Source: Spirosoma fluviale
Lineage (GTDB): Bacteria > Bacteroidota > Bacteroidia > Cytophagales > Spirosomataceae
Direction: 5' to 3'
Length of the DNA: 64,000 nucleotides
Assembly (NCBI RefSeq): GCF_900230225.1
Contig: NZ_OCNH01000007.1
Location: 337,033-401,032, forward strand
A program made the translations under genes and the position numbers. Below, one piece after another: positions 45,183 to 54,357 of this stretch (position 1 is the stretch's first letter; every line of letters begins with the position of its first letter). The notes beneath the pieces are model-generated. The model was not told the origin of the DNA. It did no database searches and saw only the letters and a program-made list of their open reading frames with translations.

Positions 45183-47303
45183 CTACTGCCGTGGCTTCAT
45201 CAGTTTCCGTCTGAAGTAATCGGCGGTGGCGGCACTCATTTTGATGGCGTTGCTGTGCTTCATCCAGTGGTGCGTATCATCGACAATGACCAGGGTTTCC
45301 ATCGGAACACCCTGCTTGTCCAGACGCCGAACCAGATCGGTACTCTGGTTGAACCGGACATTACGGTCATCGTCGCCGTGAATGATCAGCACGGGCGATG
45401 TCCAGCTGCTCACTGCCGAAACGGGCGATGATTCCCACACCACTTTGGCAGCTTTTTCGGCATCGGGAATTTTCTCGAACCGGTCGGTCTGGCTGATGCC
45501 GTTGCGTTGCTGGCTCCAGTCGTGAACCCCGTGAATATCGACGCCAGCCGCAAACAGTTTCGAGTCGCGGGCGAGGGCCAGCGCGGTGAGGTAGCCACCG
45601 TAGGAACCGCCGTAAATACCGATTCTGGCAGCGTCGACCTGAGGCTGTTCAGTAAGCCAGACGGCTGCCGCCCGAACGTCCTGGTATTCCGATGCGCCGT
45701 TAGCCCCGCCATTGGCTGGTTGGTGGAATTCATAGCCGTAGCCAATGCCCAGCCGGTAATTCACGGACAGCACCACAAATCCCTGACTGGCAAGGTATTG
45801 GTTTAACGCGTACGAATTGGCGTAATAATCCGAGTAATTCCAGCCTAGCAACATCTGCCGGGGTGGCCCGCCGTGTACGTAGATCAACGCGGGCTTTTTA
45901 CCCGCCCCGCCTGTCGGCTCAAACAGTTGACCATGTACCGTCATGCCGTCCGGTGCCTTAAAGACCACCTGTTTAGGCGTTACCAACTGACTTTGCGGAA
46001 AGCTGGCGGGAACCAGATTCTGCGCTAGAAGTTTGGGCGTTCCCTTCGAAAAGGCCATAACCGTGGGCAACGGAGGGCGCTGGGCCGTAGCGCTGATCAT
46101 GGCTATCGTAGCGCCATCGCCCGTAACAACCGGTGTCCATTCCAGACCCGTGCCGGGCGTCAGTACTTCCATAGCGGCTTTGTCGACGGGGACGCGAACG
46201 ACATGACGACGGTCGATGTCCAGCTTATCGGGACCGGTATTGCCACTGAACAAAAGCCATTTACGGTCGTGGCTCAGCGTGATGTGTTCGGCCATAAAGG
46301 GCGCGGGTGTCAGCAGCAACGGCGCTCCTCCCGACGACGGCATGGAATACAGATGGGGCCAGCCATCCTGATACGACAGAAAGACAATGCGGTCACTGGC
46401 CGCCCAATGCAGATTAAATCCGCCGTGCGTAGTGGGTTGCGAACCGGCCAGCGTTTTGGGAGCCTGCCAGATTTGCGAGGCCGTTCCAGACGCCACATCG
46501 GCAGTCCAGATTGACCAGGGCCGGTGTTTTCGGGTCAGGAGCGAGTCGGGTGCACCACCGGAGCCGGGCGTACGGACGAACACCAACTGCTTGCCATCCG
46601 GCGACCAGCGGGGTGACGCATCCTGCGAGAACGACGGAGCAATCCAGGTGATGGGCGTCGTTTCATTGGTAAAGACACCCACAAAGGCATGGTCTTTCCG
46701 GTCACAAACAAAGGCCAGTTTCGACCCATCCGGCGACCATTGTAGAGCGCTGTTCGTACCCCGTGCGGTAAACAGCGCTTTTGCCGGAGAAGACCCATCC
46801 ACGGGCGAGATCCAGACCTGGCCCCCTTTAATAAAGGCAATCCGGGCTGACGTGCCACTGCCCGGCGAGATAACCGGCGCATCGCCTTCCGCAATGGCTT
46901 TGGGTTCGCCACCTGCGAAAGGCACCGTCCATATTTGTACTTTGGGGGCGGTGGGTGAAGACATTGTATTTACCGGCAGTTCATCGTCCCAGTTGGAGCC
47001 GTGGTCGCCACCGCGCACGTAAACGACCCATTTCCCATCATCCGAAATTGACAGACTGGTTAATTCCTGGCCGTCGTCATCGGTATAATTCGTGAGTTTT
47101 CGGGGGGTGAAATCGGGGCCTTCCGCTACATACACATTGCGTTTACCCAGTTCGGCAAAGGCCCACGCAATCCGCGAACCCTGAGCCGCACTGGTCAATT
47201 CGGTGGGGAAAGGGTAGCTTTTAATGGATTCGAGGGAGAATGTTTGCGCCTGAGCGAATTGGTAAATTCCCAGCAGCAGGCATAGCCACATAAACTTTTT
47301 CAT
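45183..47303 (-). CDS. S9-family prolyl oligopeptidase-like peptidase
   Basis: 706 residues with a signal peptide (ends AQAQ). The first about 400 residues form a WD40/PD40-like propeller (SPDGSKLAFVCDRKD, RWSPDGKQLVFVRTPGSG, SHDRKWLLFSGN). The C-terminal alpha/beta-hydrolase carries the catalytic triad: GIYGGSYGGYLTALA (Ser), HGDDDRNVRF (Asp) and DDTHHWMKHSN (His). Relatives are dipeptidyl peptidases and acylaminoacyl peptidases that trim peptides in the periplasm. The length is normal and all motifs are intact. Confidence 0.95.
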   Translation of the reverse strand: MKKFMWLCLLLGIYQFAQAQTFSLESIKSYPFPTELTSAAQGSRIAWAFAELGKRNVYVAEGPDFTPRKLTNYTDDDGQELTSLSISDDGKWVVYVRGGDHGSNWDDELPVNTMSSPTAPKVQIWTVPFAGGEPKAIAEGDAPVISPGSGTSARIAFIKGGQVWISPVDGSSPAKALFTARGTNSALQWSPDGSKLAFVCDRKDHAFVGVFTNETTPITWIAPSFSQDASPRWSPDGKQLVFVRTPGSGGAPDSLLTRKHRPWSIWTADVASGTASQIWQAPKTLAGSQPTTHGGFNLHWAASDRIVFLSYQDGWPHLYSMPSSGGAPLLLTPAPFMAEHITLSHDRKWLLFSGNTGPDKLDIDRRHVVRVPVDKAAMEVLTPGTGLEWTPVVTGDGATIAMISATAQRPPLPTVMAFSKGTPKLLAQNLVPASFPQSQLVTPKQVVFKAPDGMTVHGQLFEPTGGAGKKPALIYVHGGPPRQMLLGWNYSDYYANSYALNQYLASQGFVVLSVNYRLGIGYGYEFHQPANGGANGASEYQDVRAAAVWLTEQPQVDAARIGIYGGSYGGYLTALALARDSKLFAAGVDIHGVHDWSQQRNGISQTDRFEKIPDAEKAAKVVWESSPVSAVSSWTSPVLIIHGDDDRNVRFNQSTDLVRRLDKQGVPMETLVIVDDTHHWMKHSNAIKMSAATADYFRRKLMKPRQ

Positions 47304-47535
47304 GATAGCGGGGTAAGAGATAAAAGGCTTAGTTAAGGTGCCTACGAAACAAACTCAAATAAGCCTTTTATTTTCTATTTTCCCCACCCGTCAAAATATA
47401 ATTCTACCATTCAGGTCTATTGTACCAGCGAATCAGCGAAAATAGCTAGTTGTGTTTCCGCAGCCCCAAAGCTGTTCGATAATAACTCCAAACATCCGGG
47501 TAAGTAGCGTAGTTGACTACAAAATTCAAGACGTT

Positions 47536-48165
47536 ATGAACTTATACGAAAGCGTATTTACCCACAACCGTCAGTGGGTTTCCGAACAGTTGGAACAGGA
47601 CGCAAACTACTTCAACCGCATGGCCGACGGCCAGCAACCGGAGTTCCTTTACATTGGGTGTTCAGACAGCCGTGTACAACCCGAAGATTTCATGGGGGTG
47701 AAGCCGGGTGAAGTATTCGTCCATCGTAACATTGCCAATCTGGTTCCCAACAACGATACCAATGCGTACTCGGTCGTCCAATATGCGGTTGAACACCTAC
47801 AGGTACAGCATATCATCGTGTGCGGCCATTATGGCTGTGGTGGCATACGGGCGGCTCTGGACAACAAAGACCTGGGGGCGCTTAACAGTTGGATTCGCAA
47901 CATCGACGATGTGTATCGCCTTCACCGCCAGGAGCTGGACGCCCTGCCCGATGATACGGCCCGTTTCCGCCGACTGGTAGAGTTAAACGTGCAGGAACAA
48001 TGCCTGAACATTATGAAGCTGTCGTATGTGCAAAAGGCCAGAGCGAAGGGCGATTATCCACGTATTCACGGCTGGGTGTATGATATCGCGCAGGGAACCG
48101 TTGTCGATCTGAAAATCAACATGGCGAACTTTAAAGAAGAGCTGGCCTTGTACCGATTGGATTAA
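47536..48165 (+). CDS. Beta-class carbonic anhydrase
   Basis: About 209 residues from ATG 47536; the open frame upstream to 47452 is not family-like. Zinc ligands and the catalytic dyad are visible: CSDSR (Cys42, Asp44, Arg46), then CGHYGCGG with His98 and Cys101. FVHRNIANLVPNND and SVVQYAVEHLQVQHIIVCGH are typical. It interconverts CO2 and bicarbonate for pH and carboxylation needs. It is convergent with the ferredoxin gene (30 bp). Confidence 0.95.
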   Translation: MNLYESVFTHNRQWVSEQLEQDANYFNRMADGQQPEFLYIGCSDSRVQPEDFMGVKPGEVFVHRNIANLVPNNDTNAYSVVQYAVEHLQVQHIIVCGHYGCGGIRAALDNKDLGALNSWIRNIDDVYRLHRQELDALPDDTARFRRLVELNVQEQCLNIMKLSYVQKARAKGDYPRIHGWVYDIAQGTVVDLKINMANFKEELALYRLD

Positions 48166-48195
48166 CGATCGGGCTCATTACGGATCTACGTGTCG

Positions 48196-48519
48196 TCAGT
48201 CGGGCTCGTCGCTTTTGATTCTGAACACGGCCCCTTCTATGGCTTCGTTTACCCGAATCTGACAGGCCAGCCGACTATCCGAATCGGAATCGGGCAGGGT
48301 ATCCAGCATATCCAGTTCAGCATCCTGGGCAGCTGGCAAGTCGTTAAAACCGTTGAGCACCTGAACATGGCAGGTCGCGCAGAGGGCCATGCCTCCGCAG
48401 GTAGCCAGAATGTTGTATTCTGATGCCTTCAGCACTTCCATCAGGCTTAGGTTGATGCCTTCGGGAATTTCGAGGTCCTGCCGCTCCCCGTTGCGGTCTT
48501 CTATGGTGAAATTGATCAT
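48196..48519 (-). CDS. Adrenodoxin-type [2Fe-2S] ferredoxin
   Basis: About 107 residues from ATG 48519. The iron-sulfur ligands are in ATCGGMALCATCHV (C-x5-C-x2-C) and a fourth Cys in SRLACQI, the adrenodoxin/ISC-ferredoxin arrangement. The upstream open frame to 48570 is translated from a dispersed repeat and is excluded. It lies 55 bp downstream of the ferredoxin-NADP reductase gene, its probable electron donor. Confidence 0.92.
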   Translation of the reverse strand: MINFTIEDRNGERQDLEIPEGINLSLMEVLKASEYNILATCGGMALCATCHVQVLNGFNDLPAAQDAELDMLDTLPDSDSDSRLACQIRVNEAIEGAVFRIKSDEPD

Positions 48520-48537
48520 GGTTGGCAGGTGGAGAAA

Positions 48538-48570
48538 TAGCTGGCGCGAGTATTTGCCCGCGCCAGCCAC
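48538..48570. repeat. Short GGCGCG-family hairpin between ferredoxin and reductase genes
   Basis: GCTGGCGCG (48540-48548) pairs perfectly with 48559-48567 across a 10-nt loop. The 23 bp from 48538 are identical to 33766-33788, and the 16 bp ending at 48570 match the right end of the 33.8-kb element. This copy looks like that element with its interior deleted. Confidence 0.85.
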
Positions 48571-48574
48571 TTAT

Positions 48575-49579
48575 TTAAAAAGTAGGAACACCGTTTACGG
48601 TGGTGTATTTAAAACTCAGTTTCTGGTTTGGGTGCACATGCCGGAAAGCACTCTGGCACATGAGCGCAGCTTCGTGAAAGCCACACAAAATCAGCTTCAG
48701 CTTACCAGGATACGTGTTTATATCGCCGATGGCGTAAATACGGTCTACATTGGTCGAGTAATCGGTGGTATTAACGCTGATGGCGGCTTTGTCGATGGTG
48801 AGTCCCCAATCGGCGATGGGGCCGAGTTTAGGCGTCAGGCCGAAGAGCGGAATGAGGTTGTCTGCTTCGATGATTTTCACTGATTTGTCTTTCGCCGTAA
48901 TGCTCACCTCCTGCAAATGCCCGTTTCCGTTGATACTGGAAATAGTCGATTGCAGCACCAGATTGATCTTGCCCTGACTCGCCAGATGGAACACTTTCTC
49001 GGCCGAATCGGGAGCCCCCCGGAAGGTATCGCTGCGGTGAACAAGGGTTACCTCTTTGGCAATATCGGCCAGAAAAACCGTCCAGTCGAGGGCGGAGTCT
49101 CCCCCACCGGCCAGCACCACCCGGCGGTCGCGCAGTTGCTCGGGATTCTTGACCATATACGCAACGCCCTTTCCTTCGAACCGTTCGAGGTTCACGATTT
49201 CGGGCTTGCGTGGCTCAAAACAGCCCAACCCACCGGCAATCACTACCACCTGGCAATGGACGACCGTGCCATCGCTTGTCGTAACGATGTACGAGTCATC
49301 AGGTTGTTTTTCCAGCCCGTCAACGCGCTCACCCAGCGTAAAACCGGGGTTAAACGGGGCTATTTGCTCCATCAGGTTATCGACCAGCGTTTGAGCATTT
49401 ACAGCCGGATAGCCGGGGATATCATAGATGGGTTTCTGCGGATAGATCTCCGAAAGCTGCCCGCCCACCTGCGGCAGGGCATCGATCAGGTGGCAACGCA
49501 TTTTTAATAAACCCGCTTCAAAAACGGCGAACAGGCCCACCGGACCCGCGCCAATTATACAAAGATCTGTTGTTATCAT
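48575..49579 (-). CDS. Ferredoxin-NADP+ reductase type 2 (thioredoxin-reductase-like)
   Basis: A 334-residue FAD/NADPH oxidoreductase. The FAD-binding dinucleotide fold is DLCIIGAGPVGLFAVFEAGL, followed by LPQVGGQLSEIYPQKPIYDIPG. The NADPH fold is VVLAGGGDSALDWTV with HRSDTFRG. There is no CxxC redox pair, which separates it from thioredoxin reductase and matches YumC-type ferredoxin-NADP reductases. The C-terminus has YAIGDINTYPGKLKLI, the FAD site. The downstream ferredoxin gene on the same strand completes the electron-transfer pair. Confidence 0.93.
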   Translation of the reverse strand: MITTDLCIIGAGPVGLFAVFEAGLLKMRCHLIDALPQVGGQLSEIYPQKPIYDIPGYPAVNAQTLVDNLMEQIAPFNPGFTLGERVDGLEKQPDDSYIVTTSDGTVVHCQVVVIAGGLGCFEPRKPEIVNLERFEGKGVAYMVKNPEQLRDRRVVLAGGGDSALDWTVFLADIAKEVTLVHRSDTFRGAPDSAEKVFHLASQGKINLVLQSTISSINGNGHLQEVSITAKDKSVKIIEADNLIPLFGLTPKLGPIADWGLTIDKAAISVNTTDYSTNVDRIYAIGDINTYPGKLKLILCGFHEAALMCQSAFRHVHPNQKLSFKYTTVNGVPTF

Positions 49580-49834
49580 GTTGTGTTGTGAATGGGTTGA
49601 GTTTACCTTTCCCCATTCATATTTAGTCGTGTGTAGGCGAGTGGCTTTACCGTCATGAAGACCCGTATCCTATAGTTAAAATCGGGTCGCCATGCGTTGC
49701 AAAGGTAGAGCCGATGTACCCGTTAGTTACATCATATCTGGTAATGAAGTATTAACAAATGGAATGAGAATGTCACTCTCACTCAACCGTTTGCTGTATA
49801 TTTACGGCTAGCCTTACCAAACCCCTTACCCCTT

Positions 49835-51037
49835 ATGAAATTCTCTTTACTTCTGGCGGCCTGCCTGTTAACCTGCTCCGCATGGGCTCAAACCGATGTA
49901 CAAAAGCGGTACCAGACCCGGCTCATCATGGCCGAAGATGGCAGCACGATCGACCTCGACGCCGGTACGTTCACCTTCACCGGCAGCCTGTCGCTGGAAG
50001 ATAAAAAACGCATTGTGATTCGGGGAAAAGGAATCGACAAAACGATACTCAGCTTCAAAGGGCAGACGGACGGAGCCGAAGGTCTGCGCGTGTCCAATGC
50101 CGAGAATATCGTGATCGAAAACCTGACCATTCAGGACTCGAAAGGCGATGGCATCAAGACCATGAACGTGAAGGGCATCACGTTCCGAAACGTAAAAGTG
50201 GAATGGACTGGTCCGCCCAAAGCCGAAAATGGCGGCTACGGCCTCTACCCGGTGCAGTGTGACAATGTGCTGATCGACGGTTGCACCGCCATTGGCGCTT
50301 CGGACGCGGGTATTTACGTTGGGCAGTCGCGCGGTATCGTCGTCAAAAACAGCAAAGCTTACCATAACGTAGCGGGTATCGAGATCGAAAACTCGCGCAA
50401 TGCCGACGTTTTCGATAACGAAACCTACGAAAATACCGGCGGCATTCTGGTATTCGACCTGCCCGATCTGGTCCAGAAACAGGGTGGCAACGTCCGGGTG
50501 TTCAACAACCACATCCACGATAATAACTTCCCGAATTTTGCGCCGGAAGGCAATATCGTCGCCAGCGTATCGGACGGTACGGGCCTGCTGATTCTGGCCG
50601 CTAATAACGTTGAGGTGTTCAACAACCGCTTCCTCCGGAATCAAACCATCGGCACCGGCGTCATCAGCTACCTGATTACCGAACGGCCCATCACCGACAA
50701 AGGCTACTACCCGTTTTCGACGGCCATTTCCATCCATGATAACGTGTACGAGCGCAATCCCGGCCCGGCCAGTTCGCGGGGGCGCTACGGCAAAATCTTC
50801 GACGCGATCCTGAAAGCGGGGCAGCAAGTTCCGCACATTCTGTACGACGGCATTGCCGACCCCGCCACCTTCGATAAAGACGGCAAACCACTGGCCGACA
50901 AACGCATCTGCATTCGCAACAACAAAAACCAGAGCCTGGTCAACCTCGACGCCGGACGTGAATTCAAGAATGTTTCGTTTAGCCCGGCACCTTTCGATTG
51001 CCAGCTAACCCCCTTGAAGACAACCGCAAGCAAGTAA
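49835..51037 (+). CDS. Right-handed parallel beta-helix protein (TIGR03805-like)
   Basis: 400 residues with a signal peptide (ends SAWAQ). Repeated 'V..S..I.V..N.....G' coils run through residues about 60-300 (for example AENIVIENLTIQDSKGDGI, DAGIYVGQSRGIVVKNSKAY, AGIEIENSRNADVFDNETYE). This is typical of pectate-lyase-like parallel beta-helices. This type is known to be encoded beside an SO2930-type diheme cytochrome, as it is here (14-bp gap). The function is unknown. The length and signal peptide support a periplasmic or surface location. Confidence 0.88.
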   Translation: MKFSLLLAACLLTCSAWAQTDVQKRYQTRLIMAEDGSTIDLDAGTFTFTGSLSLEDKKRIVIRGKGIDKTILSFKGQTDGAEGLRVSNAENIVIENLTIQDSKGDGIKTMNVKGITFRNVKVEWTGPPKAENGGYGLYPVQCDNVLIDGCTAIGASDAGIYVGQSRGIVVKNSKAYHNVAGIEIENSRNADVFDNETYENTGGILVFDLPDLVQKQGGNVRVFNNHIHDNNFPNFAPEGNIVASVSDGTGLLILAANNVEVFNNRFLRNQTIGTGVISYLITERPITDKGYYPFSTAISIHDNVYERNPGPASSRGRYGKIFDAILKAGQQVPHILYDGIADPATFDKDGKPLADKRICIRNNKNQSLVNLDAGREFKNVSFSPAPFDCQLTPLKTTASK

Positions 51038-51051
51038 CAGCCGCTAACTGT

Positions 51052-52089
51052 ATGCGAACATACCTGATCTGGTCGCTCCTGCTACTGACCGGCTGGCTCA
51101 CGCTGGCCAGCTGGCGGGCTGATGCGATCCCCGAAAAACTATCCGACTACGGCTTTTTCACCGGCAATCCGGCGGAACAGAAACCGGCTCCGGGAGTTGT
51201 ACCCTATGCGCTCAATACGCCCTTGTTTTCGGATTATGCCGAAAAACTGCGTTTCGTTAAACTGCCCGCCGGTCGGTCCGTAGCGTATAACGACTCCAGC
51301 GTGCTGAACTTTCCGGAGGGCACCACCCTCATCAAAACATTTTATTACCCCACCGATTTCCGAGATCCGGCCAAAGGGCGACGCCTGATGGAAACGCGGT
51401 TGCTGGTTCATCAGGCCAACGGCTGGAAAGCCTTCGAGTACGTCTGGAATGATGAACAAACCGACGCGTTTCTGGAAGTTGCCGGAGATACCAAAACGGT
51501 TAGCTACGTCGACGCCAGTGGGCAAACCCGCCAGCACCCCTACATCATTCCCAACCTGAACCAGTGCAAAGGGTGCCACAACCGAAACGAAGTCATGACA
51601 CCCATCGGCCCGTCTGTCCGGCAGCTCAACGGCGATCTGACTTATGGCGCAGCGGATACCGAAAACCAGCTCACGCACTGGCAAAAGTCGGGGATGCTCA
51701 CCGGAATGCCGTCGCTGGCCAAGTGCCCCAAAGCCCCCGTGTGGAACGACCCCAAAACGGGCTCCCTCAACGACAGGGCACGAATCTGGCTCGACATTAA
51801 CTGCGCCCACTGCCACAACCCCAACGGTCCGGCCATGATATCGGGCCTGAACCTGAGCCTTTCCGAAACCGACCCAACCGCCCTGGGCATTTTAAAAACG
51901 CCCGTTGCCGCCGGTCGTGGCTCGGGCGGGCATCCGTATGATATCGTTCCCGGTAAACCGGACGAATCCATCCTGATTTACCGGCTCACCTCCACCGACC
52001 CTGGGGAAATGATGCCCGAACTCGGGCGAAAAACAGCCCATTCCGAAAGTCTAGCCCTGTTGCGGGACTGGATAAAGACGATGAAGTGA
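51052..52089 (+). CDS. SO2930-family diheme c-type cytochrome
   Basis: About 345 residues from ATG 51052; the earlier frame overlaps the upstream gene. A signal/anchor segment (LIWSLLLLTGWLTLASW) leads into a mature domain with ALNTPLFSDYAEKLRFV. Two haem-binding CxxCH motifs are visible: CKGCH in LNQCKGCHNRNEV and CAHCH in INCAHCHNPNGPA. PGKPDESILIYRLTSTDPGEMMPE gives the distal Met region (first 20 residues quoted as PGKPDESILIYRL). It is paired with the beta-helix gene 14 bp upstream, as described for the SO2930 group. The electron partner is unknown. Confidence 0.9.
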   Translation: MRTYLIWSLLLLTGWLTLASWRADAIPEKLSDYGFFTGNPAEQKPAPGVVPYALNTPLFSDYAEKLRFVKLPAGRSVAYNDSSVLNFPEGTTLIKTFYYPTDFRDPAKGRRLMETRLLVHQANGWKAFEYVWNDEQTDAFLEVAGDTKTVSYVDASGQTRQHPYIIPNLNQCKGCHNRNEVMTPIGPSVRQLNGDLTYGAADTENQLTHWQKSGMLTGMPSLAKCPKAPVWNDPKTGSLNDRARIWLDINCAHCHNPNGPAMISGLNLSLSETDPTALGILKTPVAAGRGSGGHPYDIVPGKPDESILIYRLTSTDPGEMMPELGRKTAHSESLALLRDWIKTMK

Positions 52090-52148
52090 GGGCTTATAGC
52101 GGTTATTTAGTAAGTTAGCCGGATTGTATACAGCCATAATTTGTTCTA

Positions 52149-53723
52149 ATGAAATACCTTCTCCCTGCTTTTCTGCTGGCGGTCTCGGCAGCACTGGCCC
52201 AGCAAGTGCCCCAGGCCCGTACGGTGCCCCATGTATCCACCTATCAACCCCCCGTCTTTACGGATCCCGACCGACTTAAAAAGCTGGAACCGGCCTTCCC
52301 CATCGTCGAAAAAATGTTCCGCGAGATTGCCGAAAAGCGGCATATTCCGGGCATGGCTTTCGGCATTGTGGTCGATGGCAAACTGGTTTATTCGGGCGGA
52401 CTTGGTTATACCAATGTCGACAAAAAGATAGCGGCAACGCCTAAATCCCTGTTCCGGATTGCGTCGATGACCAAAAGCCTGACATCGATGGCGGTCCTGA
52501 AACTCCGCGACGAAGGCAAACTTCGGCTCGACGACCCCGCCGAGAACTACATTCCCGAACTGAAGTCGCACAAGTACCTCACCGCCGACGCGCCCAAAAT
52601 TCTGGTTCGCAACCTGCTCAGTCACTCGGCTGGTTTCCCGGAAGACAACCCCTGGGGCGACCGCCAGCTAGCCGACTCAGAAGATGACCTGACGAAGCTC
52701 ATCAAAGGCGGTATCTCGAACGCCAACGTGCCGAGTTTCGCCTACGAATACAGCAACCTCGCCTTTGCCATGCTGGGCCGGATTATTTCTACGGTATCGG
52801 GCAAACCGTATCAGCAATACATTACCGAAACCATTCTGAAACCGCTGGGCATGAACGACACCCAGTGGGAATACACCAAGGTTCCGGCCGACAAACTCGC
52901 ACTTGGCTACCGCTGGCAGGAAGATGGCTCGGGAACGGGCAAATGGCTCGAAGAAGCCCTGCTGCACGACGGTTCGCACGGGGCCATGGGCGGTCTGATT
53001 ACGTCTATCGAGGATTTCAGCAAGTATGTTGCCGTGCATCAGGCCGCCTGGCCACCCCGAAATGACGTTGATAATGCGCCAATAAAACGAAGCTCAATTC
53101 GGGAAATGCAGCAGCCCTGGACGTTTGCGGGCCTTTCCGCACAGGCCCGAAATTCGGTGGGACAACTCTGCCCTACAACGGGTGGCTACGGCTACGGGCT
53201 GCGCTGGACCAAAAACTGTCTGGGTCAGGTCGACGTGGGCCACAGTGGCGGCTTACCCGGCTTTGGGAGTCAGTGGCGCATTCTGCCCGACTATGGCATT
53301 GGGGTTATCGCGTACGGTAACGTTACCTATGCCAGTCTGGGCGGGGTGAACAGTGCCGTTCTGGACACGCTGCTGGCCATTGGCAAGCTCCAGCCCCGCC
53401 AGCTACCCGTTTCTCTCATTCTGGCCCAACGCAAAGCCGAGCTGGTAAAACTCCTGCCCGACTGGACGAATGCGGAACGAAGCGGTATTTTCGCGGAGAA
53501 CTTCTTCCCGGATAAATCGGTCGCCATTCGCCGGAAAACGCTGCAGGATCTCTACGCCAAAGCGGGTACGATCAAGCGCATTGGCGAGCTAATCCCCGAA
53601 AACCAGTTACGCGGTCATTTCGTAATGGAGGGCGAAAAAGCCAACATCGACGTATTCTTCACCCTTACTCCCGAAAACCCCGCCCTGATTCAGCAACTGG
53701 ATTTCCGGGAAGTGCCCAACTAG
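52149..53723 (+). CDS. Serine hydrolase of the beta-lactamase/penicillin-binding fold (class C-like)
   Basis: 524 residues with a signal peptide (AVSAALAQ). Motifs are SMTK (SxxK, in FRIASMTKSLTSMAVL), YSN (YEYSNLAFAMLG) and HSG (VGHSGGLPGFGSQ), the usual set for this group of esterase/peptidase-like serine hydrolases. A C-terminal domain of about 120 residues follows the catalytic fold. It may be a D-aminopeptidase, an esterase or a cell-wall enzyme; real beta-lactamase activity is not implied. It is followed after 6 bp by a GNAT gene, so the two are very likely cotranscribed. Confidence 0.92.
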   Translation: MKYLLPAFLLAVSAALAQQVPQARTVPHVSTYQPPVFTDPDRLKKLEPAFPIVEKMFREIAEKRHIPGMAFGIVVDGKLVYSGGLGYTNVDKKIAATPKSLFRIASMTKSLTSMAVLKLRDEGKLRLDDPAENYIPELKSHKYLTADAPKILVRNLLSHSAGFPEDNPWGDRQLADSEDDLTKLIKGGISNANVPSFAYEYSNLAFAMLGRIISTVSGKPYQQYITETILKPLGMNDTQWEYTKVPADKLALGYRWQEDGSGTGKWLEEALLHDGSHGAMGGLITSIEDFSKYVAVHQAAWPPRNDVDNAPIKRSSIREMQQPWTFAGLSAQARNSVGQLCPTTGGYGYGLRWTKNCLGQVDVGHSGGLPGFGSQWRILPDYGIGVIAYGNVTYASLGGVNSAVLDTLLAIGKLQPRQLPVSLILAQRKAELVKLLPDWTNAERSGIFAENFFPDKSVAIRRKTLQDLYAKAGTIKRIGELIPENQLRGHFVMEGEKANIDVFFTLTPENPALIQQLDFREVPN

Positions 53724-53729
53724 TTTTAC

Positions 53730-54245
53730 ATGGCAGCTTTCACTATATCAACCACCACGGTGCAGGACATTCCGGCGCTGGACCGTCTCGTCAATAGCGC
53801 CTACCGGGGCGACAGCTCGCGCAAAGGGTGGACCACCGAGGCCGATCTGCTCGACGGCATCCGCACCAGCGAAGAATCCTTACAGGCCATTTTCCGCAAC
53901 CCGAACGCGCAGATTTTAAAATACGAACAGGCCGACCAGTTGCTGGGATGCGTCTATCTAGAACAGAAAGGCGACGACCTGTATCTAGGTATGCTCACTG
54001 TTTCGCCCGAAGCCCAGGCTGGCGGCATTGGCAGGCAATTGCTGGCGGCTGCGGAAGACCTAGCCATCGCTAAAAAATGCCGGGCTGTTACCATGACGGT
54101 CATTACCCAGCGGCACGAATTGATTGCCTGGTACGAACGGCGTGGCTACCGGTCCACCGGCGAAACCCAGCCCTTTCCCGACGACCCGCGTTTCGGTATT
54201 CCCAAACAACCGCTTGCGTTCATCGTTATGGAAAAGGAGTTGTAG
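53730..54245 (+). CDS. GNAT-family N-acetyltransferase
   Basis: 171 residues. The acetyl-CoA-binding motif A is seen as LGMLTVSPEAQAGGIGRQLLAAAE (core QAGGIGRQLL). The preceding strand is DQLLGCVYLEQKG, and motif B is the terminal LIAWYERRGYRSTGE. The acceptor substrate is unknown. The 6-bp gap after the serine hydrolase gene suggests translational coupling. Confidence 0.92.
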   Translation: MAAFTISTTTVQDIPALDRLVNSAYRGDSSRKGWTTEADLLDGIRTSEESLQAIFRNPNAQILKYEQADQLLGCVYLEQKGDDLYLGMLTVSPEAQAGGIGRQLLAAAEDLAIAKKCRAVTMTVITQRHELIAWYERRGYRSTGETQPFPDDPRFGIPKQPLAFIVMEKEL

Positions 54246-54357
54246 CCTGTACGGGAAAAGGGATCTTATTCCGTTTTGAGAGTAAACCCTTTTTGCGTTT
54301 GCCGATTTAACTCTATAATTTCACCACAGTAAAACAAAACACGATACCTCAAGCCAT

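Noticed and set aside
49868..50836. A 322-codon open frame antisense to the beta-helix gene
   Set aside because: It exactly mirrors the coding constraints of the sense gene, has no family features, and the sense gene has a signal peptide and clear repeats.
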